Shown here in pieces: positions 18,301-31,200 of a DNA stretch of 64,000 bases. Under the pieces are notes generated by a model that was not told the DNA's origin, searched no databases, and saw only the letters and a list, made by a program, of their open reading frames with translations. Position 1 is the stretch's first letter. Each line of letters opens with the position of its first letter. Origin of the DNA: Oikopleura dioica. Taxonomy: Eukaryota > Chordata > Appendicularia > Copelata > Oikopleuridae. A program made the position numbers and the translations under genes. The DNA is taken from NCBI GenBank assembly GCA_907165135.1, contig OU015568.1, positions 15,945,208 to 16,009,207 of the forward strand, read 5' to 3'.

Positions 18301-19494
18301 GCCGACAAATATGACGTAAAAGATCCCGGACATGGACACTTACCTTCCGCATTGAATAAGCTTCGGCGAACAGACGCCATCTGAACCATCGATGCAAGAA
18401 GAAGGCGACAGTTTTCCGCGGGGAGAATTTTATAAAGATCGAAGAAGAGCTGCATCGCGCTGTCCTTTTCAACAAAGAACTGGCGCCAACTTGTAGGAAT
18501 TTGAACAGTTGTCTGAGAATGACATTAGCTCTTACAATCTAAACTTGACATTTACCTGATCATCGGCAGACTCATCTTGGCATGTTCCGATGAAGTCGTA
18601 GTTGAGGCACGCCATAGCGAGTCTGAGTAGCCCGTCGATGAGTTGCACTTGCTTTGAGTCGTTGACATTGAAGCTGTTTGTCTCTAGCCCAGTTCGCAGC
18701 AATCGAATAGCAGTTTTAAAACAGTCAAGAAGTGTATTATCTCGGAACGATGCCGCTGTTTTGCGCTGCTTTGTCAAAGGCCTATGATGATGTGATTAAA
18801 CAAAAATCGGATCGTTTATCAATAATCATATGCATAAAACATTTGATGGCGTTGGTTCAAAATCATATTGATTTTACAGGGGGCATTACCTCGCATTATC
18901 TGCGTAACCAGCTTTGTCGACTTCAACGATCAATAATTCATATAAGGAGACCCCAATTATACATTTGTCCAAACTTGCTTGTTCAAGGTCATTTTTTGTC
19001 TACGTGGAAAATGAATATAGTTAGAGGATTTGACCAGTTCCTTTCTGGAATTTCTCAACATCTTCGACAACATTTCTGAACGGCCAGTCCCCGTCATACG
19101 AGTCGAGCCAGCCTAACTTCGTGATTTTGGCATACAGTTGTATAAGATTCTTCACCACAAAAGACTCAAGATTACGATTGAAGAGATAGTTTAGGACATA
19201 GTTCTTTATATCGATTCGCTTCTGTATCTCTAGCGTTGTGCTCGGACGAGAAACAAGCTTTACTAGCGTCGTGGTCGCGCAGGATTGTGAGTAGGGCGTT
19301 GTGCCACGCTCCAACAACATCTGACATTTTTCGAGGCCTTGGGGATCGTCCACCAAGTTTAAAATCGTCTAATCAACATGTAAATCCTAACTACTCAGAA
19401 ACGGGTTTACTTGTTCTGCATTTTTGCGCTCGTTAGTGTCTGTAGCAGTGTATATTTTTGAAGCTGCATCCTCGAGAACTTGTAAGTCCGACAT
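15382..19494 (-). CDS. XPO7: Exportin-7
   Basis: A multi-exon gene of the importin-beta superfamily. The N-terminal part ([60 protein letters not shown]) is the importin-N region typical of XPO7/RanBP16. The C-terminal [10 protein letters not shown] and [19 protein letters not shown] segments are equally specific. It ends with a short Ser/Asn-rich tail after a 60-bp intron. One intron near 18780-18890 is about 110 bp, and near 19030 a longer acceptor choice is needed to stay GT-AG. XPO7 exports Ran-bound cargo from the nucleus. It starts 122 bp below the IQCK stop. Confidence 0.95.
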
Positions 19495-19616
19495 AAATAC
19501 GAGCGATACGATTCAAATAATCTGAAAACGAGATCGAGTCGTTGGGGTAGAAAAATTAAATGTTTATTGTAAAAATAGCATATGGTGGGTGTGAGAGTAA
19601 ACAGAAGGAACTGAGT

Positions 19617-20274
19617 TTACTCGTCGTTCTTTAACTGCCGCCAATCTTGTTGGTATTCTCTGAGTTCCATCACTTCGGGTCGCTGTCGGACGGAAATTCT
19701 AAGGAATCATTAATTTTGCTAGAAAAATTACTGAATAAACTAACCCTCTCCACCAAGATTGAATCATAATAGCGGCCTTATCTTCTGAAATACGCATTGA
19801 AAGCGGCAAAATCGGACGAGGATGCGTCTTGTCCCATTCTGACACAAATGGAATGTCGCTAGAATAATTTTTTTCGACCAAAGATCGACCTTCAAATCTA
19901 CCTCAGTTTGACATGCTCCTGTCCCTGTCGCTTCGGATTGTTATTGTAAAGAAACTCTGTTAGAAAATCGCACGGATTGTATTTGTTTTTCCTCTTGTAC
20001 TTGAATACATCGTTATCTTCGGCTGTATCAATCATTTTAGTCAAGGCTTCACGAAGGATTGGCATCATTTGAGTTCGAATATACTTAACGCTCGAGCACT
20101 TTTTTCTATTAAGAAGTTTGATGAACCGCAAAAAAGGTGGACTTACAGATCATCGGTCAGTTCTTCATCAGGTCCCACATTTTGAACTGGTACTTTTGGC
20201 GAAGGATCTTCTTCTGGAAGGTGTTCTCTATACTCTTGAAATTCTGTGCAAATGTTCTCCCATAACGTTCCCAT
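19617..20274 (-). CDS. IQCK: IQ motif-containing protein K-like
   Basis: Exons start at ATG 20274 (MGTLWENICTEFQEY) and end at TAA 19617. NPCDFLTEFLYNNNPKR, IPFVSEWDKTHPRPILPLS and an IQ motif (AAIMIQSWWRG) near residue 160 occur in the order seen in IQCK proteins. The IQ motif suggests calmodulin or centrin binding. The role of the family is poorly known but it is linked to cilia. It lies between POC5 and XPO7 with gaps of 126 and 122 bp on the same strand. Confidence 0.85.
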
Positions 20275-20400
20275 ATTTCAATCTAAACGCAAGCAATTGT
20301 AAGATTTGCAAGGGATAATTTTGTGAAAGTATAAAAATAATATCTCAGTGAAAAAATGATGAAAATAACAAAAAAATCTTTTGAATGTTTCGAAGTGCTT

Positions 20401-22376
20401 CTAGTAGTGTTTGACGGCAGTAAACCCATGTCGTGGAGCGGTTGATGGTCTTTGCTGCTCTGGTTCTCGTTTCGTTTTGCTAATTATCGATTTAATCCCA
20501 AGCTGAAAATAGTCAGCTGCTTACCTTCCAACGGGCTTCCATGGCTCGTTAGGCTTTCGCGGCTCTCTGACGCGTCTGGGCGCTCCGTCCCGCGGATCAT
20601 GCTTGTAAGTGACTGGTCCCTTCGATGGCTTCGGTGCCACTCGGCCGCGCGTACCAGCCATCGATCCAGTGAATTCGCTTGAATTTCTAACCTTGAGACG
20701 AGTGCTACCACTGGCGAAATCGTCGAGGAGCTAACAGTGTCGAGATAAACGTTTGAGGCGACTGCGGCTGCGCGAGGCTGGGGAGCGATCGAGTTCACAA
20801 TTGAGTTCTGCCTTGAGCCAGATGAGTTTGAAAGAGGATATCCTCCAGCACTAGAAATAAATTCAATTAGTCGTCATTCAGAATTCTCGATTCTTACGTT
20901 CTCTGCTGATTGGAACCTCCAAACTCGAGATTTTCTATTGACGGATGTCCATCAACATGCGGCTTTTGTAGAACACTCATCGCCTCCATGTTCAACGCGC
21001 AAATACCTCTCATCAGTGCTTTGCTGAGATTTTCCTCGACGTTGCCGTGTTTTTTCTCCATTTTCTCTAGTATCTCGTCGCGCGTTTTTACTTCCTGCTC
21101 GAGTTTATTTATTTGACAAGTAAGATCGTCTTTGAGCTTTATTTGGATTCATACTTTTTGATTTCGGATAATTCTAGTGCGTTAAAATGTGATCCCATTC
21201 CTTGATGCAAATTTCAGTCGCTCGCTCTTTGCAGACTTTTTCGACCTTGGCTTTCCACTTGGATTTAATAGAGTTCTTCCACAAATTAATATATTTTCGC
21301 AGCGTATTTCGACGATGAAGCTCCTCCACCATTTTGAGCCGCTTTTTCTCCTCCCTTCGGAGCTCGCACTGCTGCCTCCAATGTGCTAGAACTTCTGCGA
21401 TGGTTCGCTCCTCCATTTTACGAATCACTGAACAGGAAAATTATTCCGATTCGATCAATGAGTGAATCAAGGCTTACCGATTCTGCTGAGATTATCGACA
21501 ATTTTGTTGCGAGTTTTCAATTCGTCCTCGAGCTTTTGAACTTGATCCTGCAACGCGATGACTTTTTCGTAAAGCTCGAACTGCTGATGATGATGTTGCG
21601 AGTGGAGAGACTGTAGTCGAGCTTTGTGTTCGATCTCCAGCTGAGATTGAGAGCGTTTGTATTCTGCGTCGAGGGATTGTTGCAGCTCTGGAATGACTTT
21701 TTCGAAGACATCGGCGATGAAACTCGGTGCACCGGACGGAATCAGTGGTTGGAGCCGAGATGTGATGTCTTCTGACTCCAGTGTATCTTCAAAATACGTT
21801 AAAATATGACAATTATTATCAAACTAACTTCTTGTAAAAACTCTTTCTTGATTTTCGCTTCCGGAGGGGTAGGGTTGTCCAAATGATGTCCTGGAGTTCT
21901 CCAAGGACTCGTAATCATACTCAGTCGTGCTCTCTTCGTTTTCGTCTGTCATTCTTGGTTCGTCTCTTACAATCGTATCTGGCGTGTCTGGTGCGTCTCC
22001 TTGCGAACTTTGATCAGAAATGTCTTCAAGTGAGTCCTGCGAGAGCGCCAGTTCGACTAGGAAGCTATCTTGGCCATCTGCGATCGCTGAAAATCGATCT
22101 ATTTTTCATAAACGGTCGAGAAACAAAACAAAAGCCTCAAATTTTGCGAACAACTTGTTTTAGCGAAAATTTGCGTTTAATTAAATTAAGAAAAAACTGA
22201 AGCCCTTCAATTAGACAGGAATGCCCGGGGCGAAATCCTGCTTCTTATCAACCCTTTTTCAACGTACCTTGATGTGTATCACGTGGTCCAGCGACAGGTT
22301 GTGGGACCGGTCGAGGTTGGGCCTCGATGGAATAAGTCGCCTCGTCTACCAGATGCTCTTCTTCCTTATCTGACAT
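20401..22376 (-). CDS. POC5: POC5 centriolar protein
   Basis: Start at ATG 22376, stop TAG 20401. The acidic, Ser-rich N-terminal third is followed by a coiled coil and then Sfi1-like centrin-binding repeats (LAHWRQQCELRREEKKR, LRKYINLWKNSIKSKWK). The block EKVCKERATEICIKEWD and the short RGICALNMEAM segment correspond to POC5. The C-terminal frame is recovered with a 32-nt GT-AG intron at about 20720-20755 and a further intron near 20495, ending in APRHGFTAVKHY. POC5 binds centrin and is needed for assembly of the distal half of centrioles. One N-terminal intron is about 180 bp. Confidence 0.85.
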
Positions 22377-22611
22377 TTTGCTCCTGTCCGATTTGAACTA
22401 GAAAGACGAGGGTGGTCAATTGAGGTAGTTCAATTTTTTATTCTGAGTGTAAGACACAAGCGGAGTTTGTTTGTTGAAGTTTTCAATGATAACTTGGTTG
22501 AAGATAAAGGAAAATAAGTTGATCTAATAAACACATTCTAGAAAGTACAGGAGAATCGGTTTTCGTGTCATCTCGGCGACAAATGCAGGTAAATCGGAGG
22601 TTGTTTATTCT

Positions 22612-24018
22612 TTATTCATTGTTCTGGCCTTTTCCGACGTACTGAAAAGTGATGTCCTAGCGATGGTTTAAAACTGAGAGCTTACGTTTAGATAGATGAA
22701 AATGACTTTTGCGGAGCAAAATCGGGACCTCAATATTTTTTGTGCTCATCTTGTAGCGCAGGTTCTGAGGAGTCGAATGGTATGATTTTTATGTGTCGAT
22801 GTTTTGAAAAACGTCAGATTCTAGCGCCTAAAGTACCTGAAAATGACAAGTGATGACGCCATGTATCTCCAAAAATCTTCGAAAAAAGTATGGAGATATG
22901 GGTATCATTCGAAAGCCCAGCCAAAACTGAGGTTGCGCACCTGGTGCGCAAAAGAAAACGGCAAAAAAAATTTTTTACTAAAAAGTTCACCCTAGAAAAT
23001 ATTTTTTTCTGTTGAGAATTTTCGGCAGCAAACCGGGTGCGCAACCACAGTTTGAGCTGGGCTTTCCAATGATACCAAAATCTCCATATTTTTTTGAAAA
23101 TTTTCGGAGATAGAGGGCGTCAAAGGATTTTTTCTTGAGGGGAGCCTATGACGTCATTTATGATGACTCAGACCCTCAAAACTATATGAATCGACTCCTC
23201 GGGAGTTGCTCTTTCAGATGAGCACAAGAAAGATGGGGGTAGAATTTTGCTCCGAAAAAGTGATTTTCATGTATCTTTAAGACATTTCGTGTGAACATAT
23301 CTTCCGTCTTCTTTCTGGGGTCTTCTTCAAGATCGGAATCAATAATCGTCTTCTCATGCAACATCCATTCCACTACTTCCAGTTTAGGCTCGGGACCGAA
23401 ATTTCCTCCGCCAATCCACTGAATCGCCAGCGTTCCGTTTCTGTAAACAAATACAGTCGGCAAGTTTTTATCCGGGTAGTTGGGGACACATTGCTAAAAC
23501 TGTTAAGGCGGGGGAATTTCTTTCTTGTTCTACCTTTGCAACTCCACGGACAAATTTGACATGCTTGTACTTTTGCGCGAGATGGACGAAGTGGTTGTTG
23601 AGGATATTCGAAAGCATAACTCCCTTGTCGTAAAGATGAACAATCACCCAAATATCTTCGCCAGCCTGATTGACTTCCTGGGTCCAACTTTGAGCGGTAA
23701 TTTCTTTCACCTCGCCGAATTTATCTGAATATGCACCGTCAAATTTCAAAGAAAGAAAGAATTATAGTCACCTTTTGAAGCCTTGAGTTTCAGCGCAGCG
23801 ATGCGACTTTCTCTCATTTGCTGCATAATTTTCTCCTCGTCTTCGTCGAGCTCGTCGTCAAGGAGAGCATCAAGATCATCAACAGTAGTTCCATAATCTT
23901 TAGCTTCAAGTTCTTCTGGATCGGGATCCTCAATCTCTGGCTCGACTGGCTTGGGAGGGAGAATTCCCTTCCGTCGGAGAATATCGTTCCATTCGGTATC
24001 TTCGTTTGGATCTTGCAT
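22612..24018 (-). CDS. PDCL3: Phosducin-like protein 3 (VIAF)
   Basis: The N-terminus [21 protein letters not shown] is diagnostic. Three exons then give the thioredoxin-like fold ([37 protein letters not shown]). This is a cofactor for CCT-assisted folding of tubulin and actin. The last coding exon near 23284 is followed by a foldback repeat (22686-23279). If the weak donor GTCTTA at 23283 is used, a final exon 22612-22641 adds nine residues in phase and is followed at once by AATAAA. Without splicing, the frame reads about 35 residues into the repeat. The gene end is therefore uncertain. Confidence 0.9.
22686..23279. repeat. Foldback (long inverted repeat) element at the end of PDCL3
   Basis: The first roughly 100 bases (ATGAAAATGACTTTTGCGGA...) match the reverse complement of the last roughly 100 (ATGAAAATCACTTTTTCGGA...) at about three in four positions. 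Inner arms around 22870-22935 and 23030-23095 also pair (AAGCCCAGC...GGTTGCGCACC). The whole block could form a stem of about 250 bp. No transposase is present, so it is a non-autonomous foldback or MITE-like element. Confidence 0.8.
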
Positions 24019-24722
24019 TCTAAGAAACTGAAAAAATCAAATGGAGAATCTCTCAAATAGAACTTGTGCGTGAAAAAGAGAGTGATTCAGTGAGTTAACG
24101 AGTGAAAGCGCCTTTGGGCAAACTTAATCATAAAATAAAGAAAATCGTCACTCGCCTGTTGAATAAGCACCAGATGACGGTTAGTTTGATTTAGCAAGTG
24201 GGCTCAATCTCAAGCTGCGTCTCAGCCCGCCTCGGTTTTCAATGTTTGGTAAATGATCTTTCACGCCGAAGTGATTGGAAGTCATAGCTTATTTAGCAGG
24301 AATTTCACAAATTTCCAAAACCAGAAATGCGAAAGAATAGAACGGAGTTGTTTTTTTATCACTTTATTGTTATTTTTAATATTTTCAAGCGATTTTGAAT
24401 TGGAAAGGGATGAAGAAGTGCAAAACAGATATAAAATGGACCTTTGTTTTAAAAGACGGCCCTTATCTTAAATATTGATACCGGAATAGCAGTAGATTGT
24501 AACTGTATTAACTGTTTTAAACTTGAACCTTGATTTGAAAATAAACGAAAAGGTTTGAAGGAAACGGACGGGGACACGATTCTTTTTTGAAGCACATTGC
24601 AAGTTGATTCTTTTCTGTTTGACGTTCCTTTGTAAACTGAACTAAATGGTAAAAAAGAGAACTAGGACTTCAGATTTTTTAAGTGTGGAATTGATGGAGT
24701 AGCCCTTGCTTAGCATGAACTT
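24019..24722. other. Intergenic region
   Basis: About 700 bp between PDCL3 and STK38 on the minus strand. A+T-rich, with no supported gene or RNA. Confidence 0.4.
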
Positions 24723-26652
<1,930 letters not shown>

Positions 26653-27415
26653 GGCCGGGTCATTGTGCGACTTGTGGTGTAAAACTGTGCTCTTTTACGG
26701 CGCTGATTTTTATGAATTTCATTGTTATGGATAGACATACAGCCTGTAGGATACAGAATATCCAGAGGAGAATAGTCATGTGATCGAAAATGGAGAGTTT
26801 GCTCAATTGACAATTGAAAAGGAATTTTCAGTGGCAAATATTTATCGAACAGAATACTAAATGACGATCAGTATCGAACCATAATTCATGACTACTGTAA
26901 TATAAACGGGTAATATTTTAAAATAACGAAGGGTGTCATAAAAAGGGATGTACCTGTAAATATTTGAAAGTGGCGGAAGTGAGGAGCCACTTCCCTCACC
27001 ACTGGACGACATCCATAAAGCGATTACAGTAATTCTCTCAACTTCGGTCCGTCATCGTCATTTCACCATCTCGAGTCAACTCAATCTGAAAAGTGCCACT
27101 CATTGTTTTCTTACTGTGGAAGGGATTTTTTCGTTGGCTGGCGAAAGATAGAGGGGAGAAGAAAAAAAATGCGCACAGGTCGACAACAGGGCGATCAATA
27201 TTTGACAGCGTCAGCATCAGAGGGCCGCCTTCTTGGCTTTACGTTTCTTTACCTTACGATGAGATTGAAAAATAATTTTCCTGTCTGTGGACAATGAAAC
27301 AGTCTGGCGAATGATGCATCGCGCAGAGGAGCTTTCATGCAAGTCTCACACGTACACGATCGCTTTTAGTGACTCAGAATCATGACAATGTCAATGTTGC
27401 ACAGGAAAATTAACA
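26653..27415. other. Intergenic region
   Basis: 5' flank of STK38 and 3' flank of ADAT2. Purine-rich stretches and short frames only. No gene is supported. Confidence 0.4.
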
Positions 27416-28859
27416 CTAAGTAAGTAAATATTCCTCTGAATATAAAGTTCCCCAAAAAAGAGAGTAAAAACGTCTCACAAAGATAAATCTCCTCTCCTTA
27501 TCTACAGGTGCATTCGGATTCTCCTGTTCATAAAACTTCTTCAACAGATTGATGCAACGTTCTTGTGCTAGCGGACCAATCGATATAAATGGATCGCGAA
27601 AGAGCCCCATATCAGTTCGATTGTGTACTGAATACTGTCCTTGAGTGGGTATGCGGCGTGAAAATACTCATGTCAAATTTGTTCTCGTAAGCGAAGCAAT
27701 TAAGCTCTGTAAATCCTTTGGGAAGGGCCTTTGTCAATAACGCAGGCGTTGCGTACTGTATCTATGCTTTAATACCTGATAAGACCGAGCCACATCCTCT
27801 TTCGCGGATTGTTCCCTTCTCTGTTTATATATGCAACTTTGACTTTAGTTTCTACTGTAAGGAAGAACCCTTTCCCGAATCTGTCATTACAGGCGCCGTA
27901 GACGACTCGTCCAAATTGACTGAAAAAAATTTTTGAAGAAATCTCGAATGAAGTACAGTGGCCTTGGAGCATTCAAATCAAACAGTTTTAATGGAGCCAT
28001 AAACCCCAAGATAACATGTCTGCAGACGAGTGGGCCAATATTTATGACTTCTTCTTCTATTCATTTCACTTACCATATTCTCAAGGCACTCAGAGCATGT
28101 TCTCAATCATTCGCAAATAAATAAAAGGATACGGGATAAATAATTGATTGAATGACTTTGAACAATGTTCCTAGCGCACATAATACAGGGTTCGAGGGTA
28201 ACATACAACGTCGATCTTCACGAATGGGAATTAAAAAATGTTAAATGTTTGGATTATTATTTTATTACTTCCCCTATCCTATGAAAAACAAAAGCAGGCG
28301 CCTTTCCTATCGAGGAACAAAATTCCTTCGCTTGTTCTATTGCTGAAAACTCTGCATGCTTGATTAAGGGATGCGCACTAGTTCAAATAAACGCGGATTA
28401 ACCTTAATCGTATCATTATAATGCCAATAGACTGTTCGATCAGAATGATCAATATTTAACAAGCGAGTTACAAGAGCATTCCGCGATTACAGACGATTAT
28501 TGTCTGTGCGCGTCCCATTCTTTGTCGCGTTTTTGTCTGCTTGCGGTTAGAAAAAAAAACGAAAGAATTGAGGATTATTCTAAGAATTATTTCTGACCGT
28601 TTCCTTCGTTGGAATTGTTGGAGCCCTTTCCGATCTCCTGATTTTCGTAAACAATGAGACATCCTACAGGCACTTCTCCTCTCCCAAACGCCTCTTTTGA
28701 GGATTAATTAAATACCGTCGTCTTTGATTCCGTGCATCCGGATGTATTAAAAACAGATCCCGTTCCTTCCGCATACAAAAATGTTTTCTCAAGCCAGTAA
28801 AAGTCATCCGAACTAGTGGCGTGTGCACTTGTCATTTTTTCACCAGTCGTATACGTCAT
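27416..28859 (-). CDS. ADAT2: tRNA-specific adenosine deaminase subunit ADAT2, with several GA-AG introns
   Basis: Eight exons join in frame: 28766-28859, 28594-28693, 28279-28377, 28171-28215, 28074-28088, 27875-27919, 27776-27798 and 27416-27627 (633 nt, 210 residues; human 191). The cytidine/deoxycytidylate-type fold shows GEVPVGCLIVYENQ, the zinc/catalytic HAEFSAIEQ and EPCIMC, then VVYGACNDRFG, GCGSVL and KKFYEQENPNAP. The enzyme pairs with ADAT3 to make inosine at position 34 of tRNAs. Introns 1, 3, 4 and 6 begin with GA after AG or GG and end in AG. Intron 2 also seems to start GA but is less sure. Introns 5 and 7 are GT-AG. The frame is open upstream of the chosen ATG to about 29045, so the start may be earlier. 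The last residues could change if a further AG|GA intron is used near 27475. Confidence 0.85.
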
Positions 28860-29906
28860 GTGATGGTGATTTCTCGAACTCAGCGTTAGTTTCGCCGTGA
28901 TCACTGTTTGTTTTGCGCTTTTGTGGGGTTCACTTAGGTCCGTTGCGCGTAACTCAGCTTTGAAATCAACGATTATTTTCAATAAATACGGATCCAGTTC
29001 CGTAATTGAACCCGTTCTCAAAAGATCCTTCAACTGCGTAACTCTTAAAAAGTGATTTTAGCTGATTAATTACCAATTAGTCAGTCAAAGAAGCTTTGAA
29101 TCAGACTAAAGTCTTCTTAGATGAGGATCAATCAAAATTTACGGGTCTGAAGCGGAGGGTGAAGACAAGGAGGAAACACCGAAAACATGGGAGTTAATTA
29201 TCAATAGTAACAACACCTGCATATTAAAAACTACAGCTAGCACCTTTGAGTCAACATGCAAACCTGCTGGAAAGATATTTCTCTTGCGCGTTCTTGATTT
29301 TCTTTTTTCCACTCTTTGTATTTCCAGTAAGTTTATCTCTTTGTTTTGTTAAATGGCTGAATTCCTCTTCTGGCAGCGGGACAAAAATGATTTTGCTGGA
29401 TTGAAGAAAATTCAGATAATTCAAGAGAAAGAAGAGAAACTGGACAAATACAATCGCACATTCTCTTCGCGAGCTTATTTAACGAAAACGTTATTCTACG
29501 AGTTTGTTCAATCCCAGATTTCGCTTTCTAAGCTCCTTTTCTAATTGTTCAATTTCCTTCAGAAGCTCTGACACTGGGCTGAGTGCTTCGGCCTATTTTC
29601 ATCTGAAGTGCTATTTCGAGAGCCCATTCCGTTTATTCGTGACATTCGCTCAAAATCACCATGGATTTTCACCGACGAGTGATAAAAAGAAGCACACAAC
29701 AAGACAACTAAATAGCAAGGATTTCAGTAGACCACACTTTTACAATCAATATGGTCGGCTGGCTTGAGGTTTTGTGAGGAAAACGGGTTGTTTATTCAAT
29801 TTGGAAAATATATGGGTGCTTGGTAATTGGAACTTATAGGAAGATAAGGGCAGTAAGTGAAGAAAAATAGAAAAATACTTTGTTGTTTCTGACGATCAAC
29901 GAGTCA
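28860..29906. other. Region between ADAT2 and DMC1 with possible unassigned exons
   Basis: On the minus strand an in-frame extension of ADAT2 exon 1 runs up to about 29045 after a TTACGCAG acceptor (LLRTGSITELDPYLLK). Separately, 29491-29592 encodes a short helical segment after an acceptor (SELLKEIEQLEKELRKRN) and ends in TAA. These may be pieces of an unidentified small gene or an N-terminal extension. Neither could be joined into a complete gene. Confidence 0.3.
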
Positions 29907-31051
29907 TTAATCAGCTGGGTCGTTGATGCCAGCTTCAGTGATTGCAAAAGTTGCCTCAGACTCAGGCATGTCAGGAGAGTCATAAATCTTGGCAACGCGG
30001 AGCTCGCCACGTCCTTTGCGGAGCTAAAATTAAATGATTTATTGATAAACTACTGGCCTTGACATTTTACCATTATTCGAGTTTGAGAGGCGTGGGCAAG
30101 GATGTTGCCTCCAACGGGTTTCTTCGGGTCGATCTGGAAGGTCATTCCAGCGCCGGGATCAGCAGTCATTTGGTTGGTGATGTAGACGACTACGTTGTAT
30201 TCTTCGCTAGAGTTTTTTGTTAGAACAATCGTCGGAGTTATAAAAGAAACCTGATCTTTTGAACCTTGCTGAGCATCTGAGCCAGCTTTTGTTGCCGCTC
30301 AGAGAGCTCTCCTCGTCCACTAAAGTCGACGCGAAAGAGGCCAATGATGGAATCAATCACGAGCAACTTGAATACTCCTGGCTCTGAGTAAAACTGCGCC
30401 GCGACGAGATCTAGGAGCTCCATTTGATGCTCGCTCGTGAATGCTCTCGCGTAGACGACATTTTGGAGAATGGCATCGGCGTCGAGGTTGAATCTAGCAG
30501 CGATAGGGCGGAGTCGGTCCGGTCGGAATGTATTTTCAGTGTCGATGTACGCGACCTTGCCTCCAGAATGACCAATGCCGGGCATTTGTGTAGTGACGCA
30601 AAGTGTATGCGCCAATTGCGTCTTTCCAGTTCGAAACTCGCCGAATACTTCGGTGATGGCCATGGACTCAATCCCACCACCAAGAATTCGATCAAGCTCG
30701 GTCGAGCCAGTCGAAATCTTGAAACAGGCTTTGCGTTTTTCAGCGAAGTCGTAGCCCGTGATAAAGTTATCGGCCTCTGAAACATAGAAAATCAGCATCA
30801 AAATGATTGAATGAATGAAATTTACCTAATTTGTTCGCAGCTTCTTTAATCTTGTCGACTTTGGCTTCAGAGATGCCTTTGATCTCGCAAAGACGCTTCT
30901 TGGTGATCATCTTCAATCCTCGCACGGTGCAAATTCCAGCCGACTTGATCTTGTTGATATCCGAGGCGTTGATGCCTTGCTGCTGGAGTGCGTCGATGTC
31001 CTGAATGACATGAAGAGATTCGACCTCCGAGAGACACTCTTCTTCCATCAT
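29907..31051 (-). CDS. DMC1: Meiotic recombinase DMC1
   Basis: The N-terminal helix-hairpin-helix domain ([37 protein letters not shown]) is followed by the RecA core. Walker A is GEFRTGKTQ and Walker B is [47 protein letters not shown] and [24 protein letters not shown] fit DMC1 rather than RAD51, which differs in the N-terminal segment and around TNQV. DMC1 forms filaments on single-stranded DNA for meiotic strand exchange. Introns are GT-AG and short. Confidence 0.94.
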
Positions 31052-31200
31052 TTTTGCGAAGTCTTAAAAACCAAAGTGAAATTTTTATCCCATAAATTAG
31101 TTATTTATAGCAGGACAAGTTGGCCAGTGCATGAGAATAAAACAGTCACAGTTGCTTACAGAAATAATTTTCCTACATAAAACCTATCACATGACTTCAT

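Noticed and set aside
20484-20798. 104-codon minus-strand frame as the POC5 C-terminus
   Set aside because: Its end does not reach a proper stop exon. A 32-nt GT-AG intron gives a better continuing frame ending at 20401.
27416-28130. ADAT2 locus as a pseudogene
   Set aside because: It first looked broken because only GT donors were tried. With GA donors all exons join in phase and all catalytic residues are present.
29491-29592. Minus-strand coiled-coil exon as part of ADAT2 or a Mediator subunit
   Set aside because: No in-phase junction to ADAT2 could be found and no family motif is specific enough. Kept only as an unassigned exon.
29504-29767. Plus-strand frame of 87 codons
   Set aside because: Low-complexity Phe/Ser-rich sequence opposite a better minus-strand exon candidate; likely chance.
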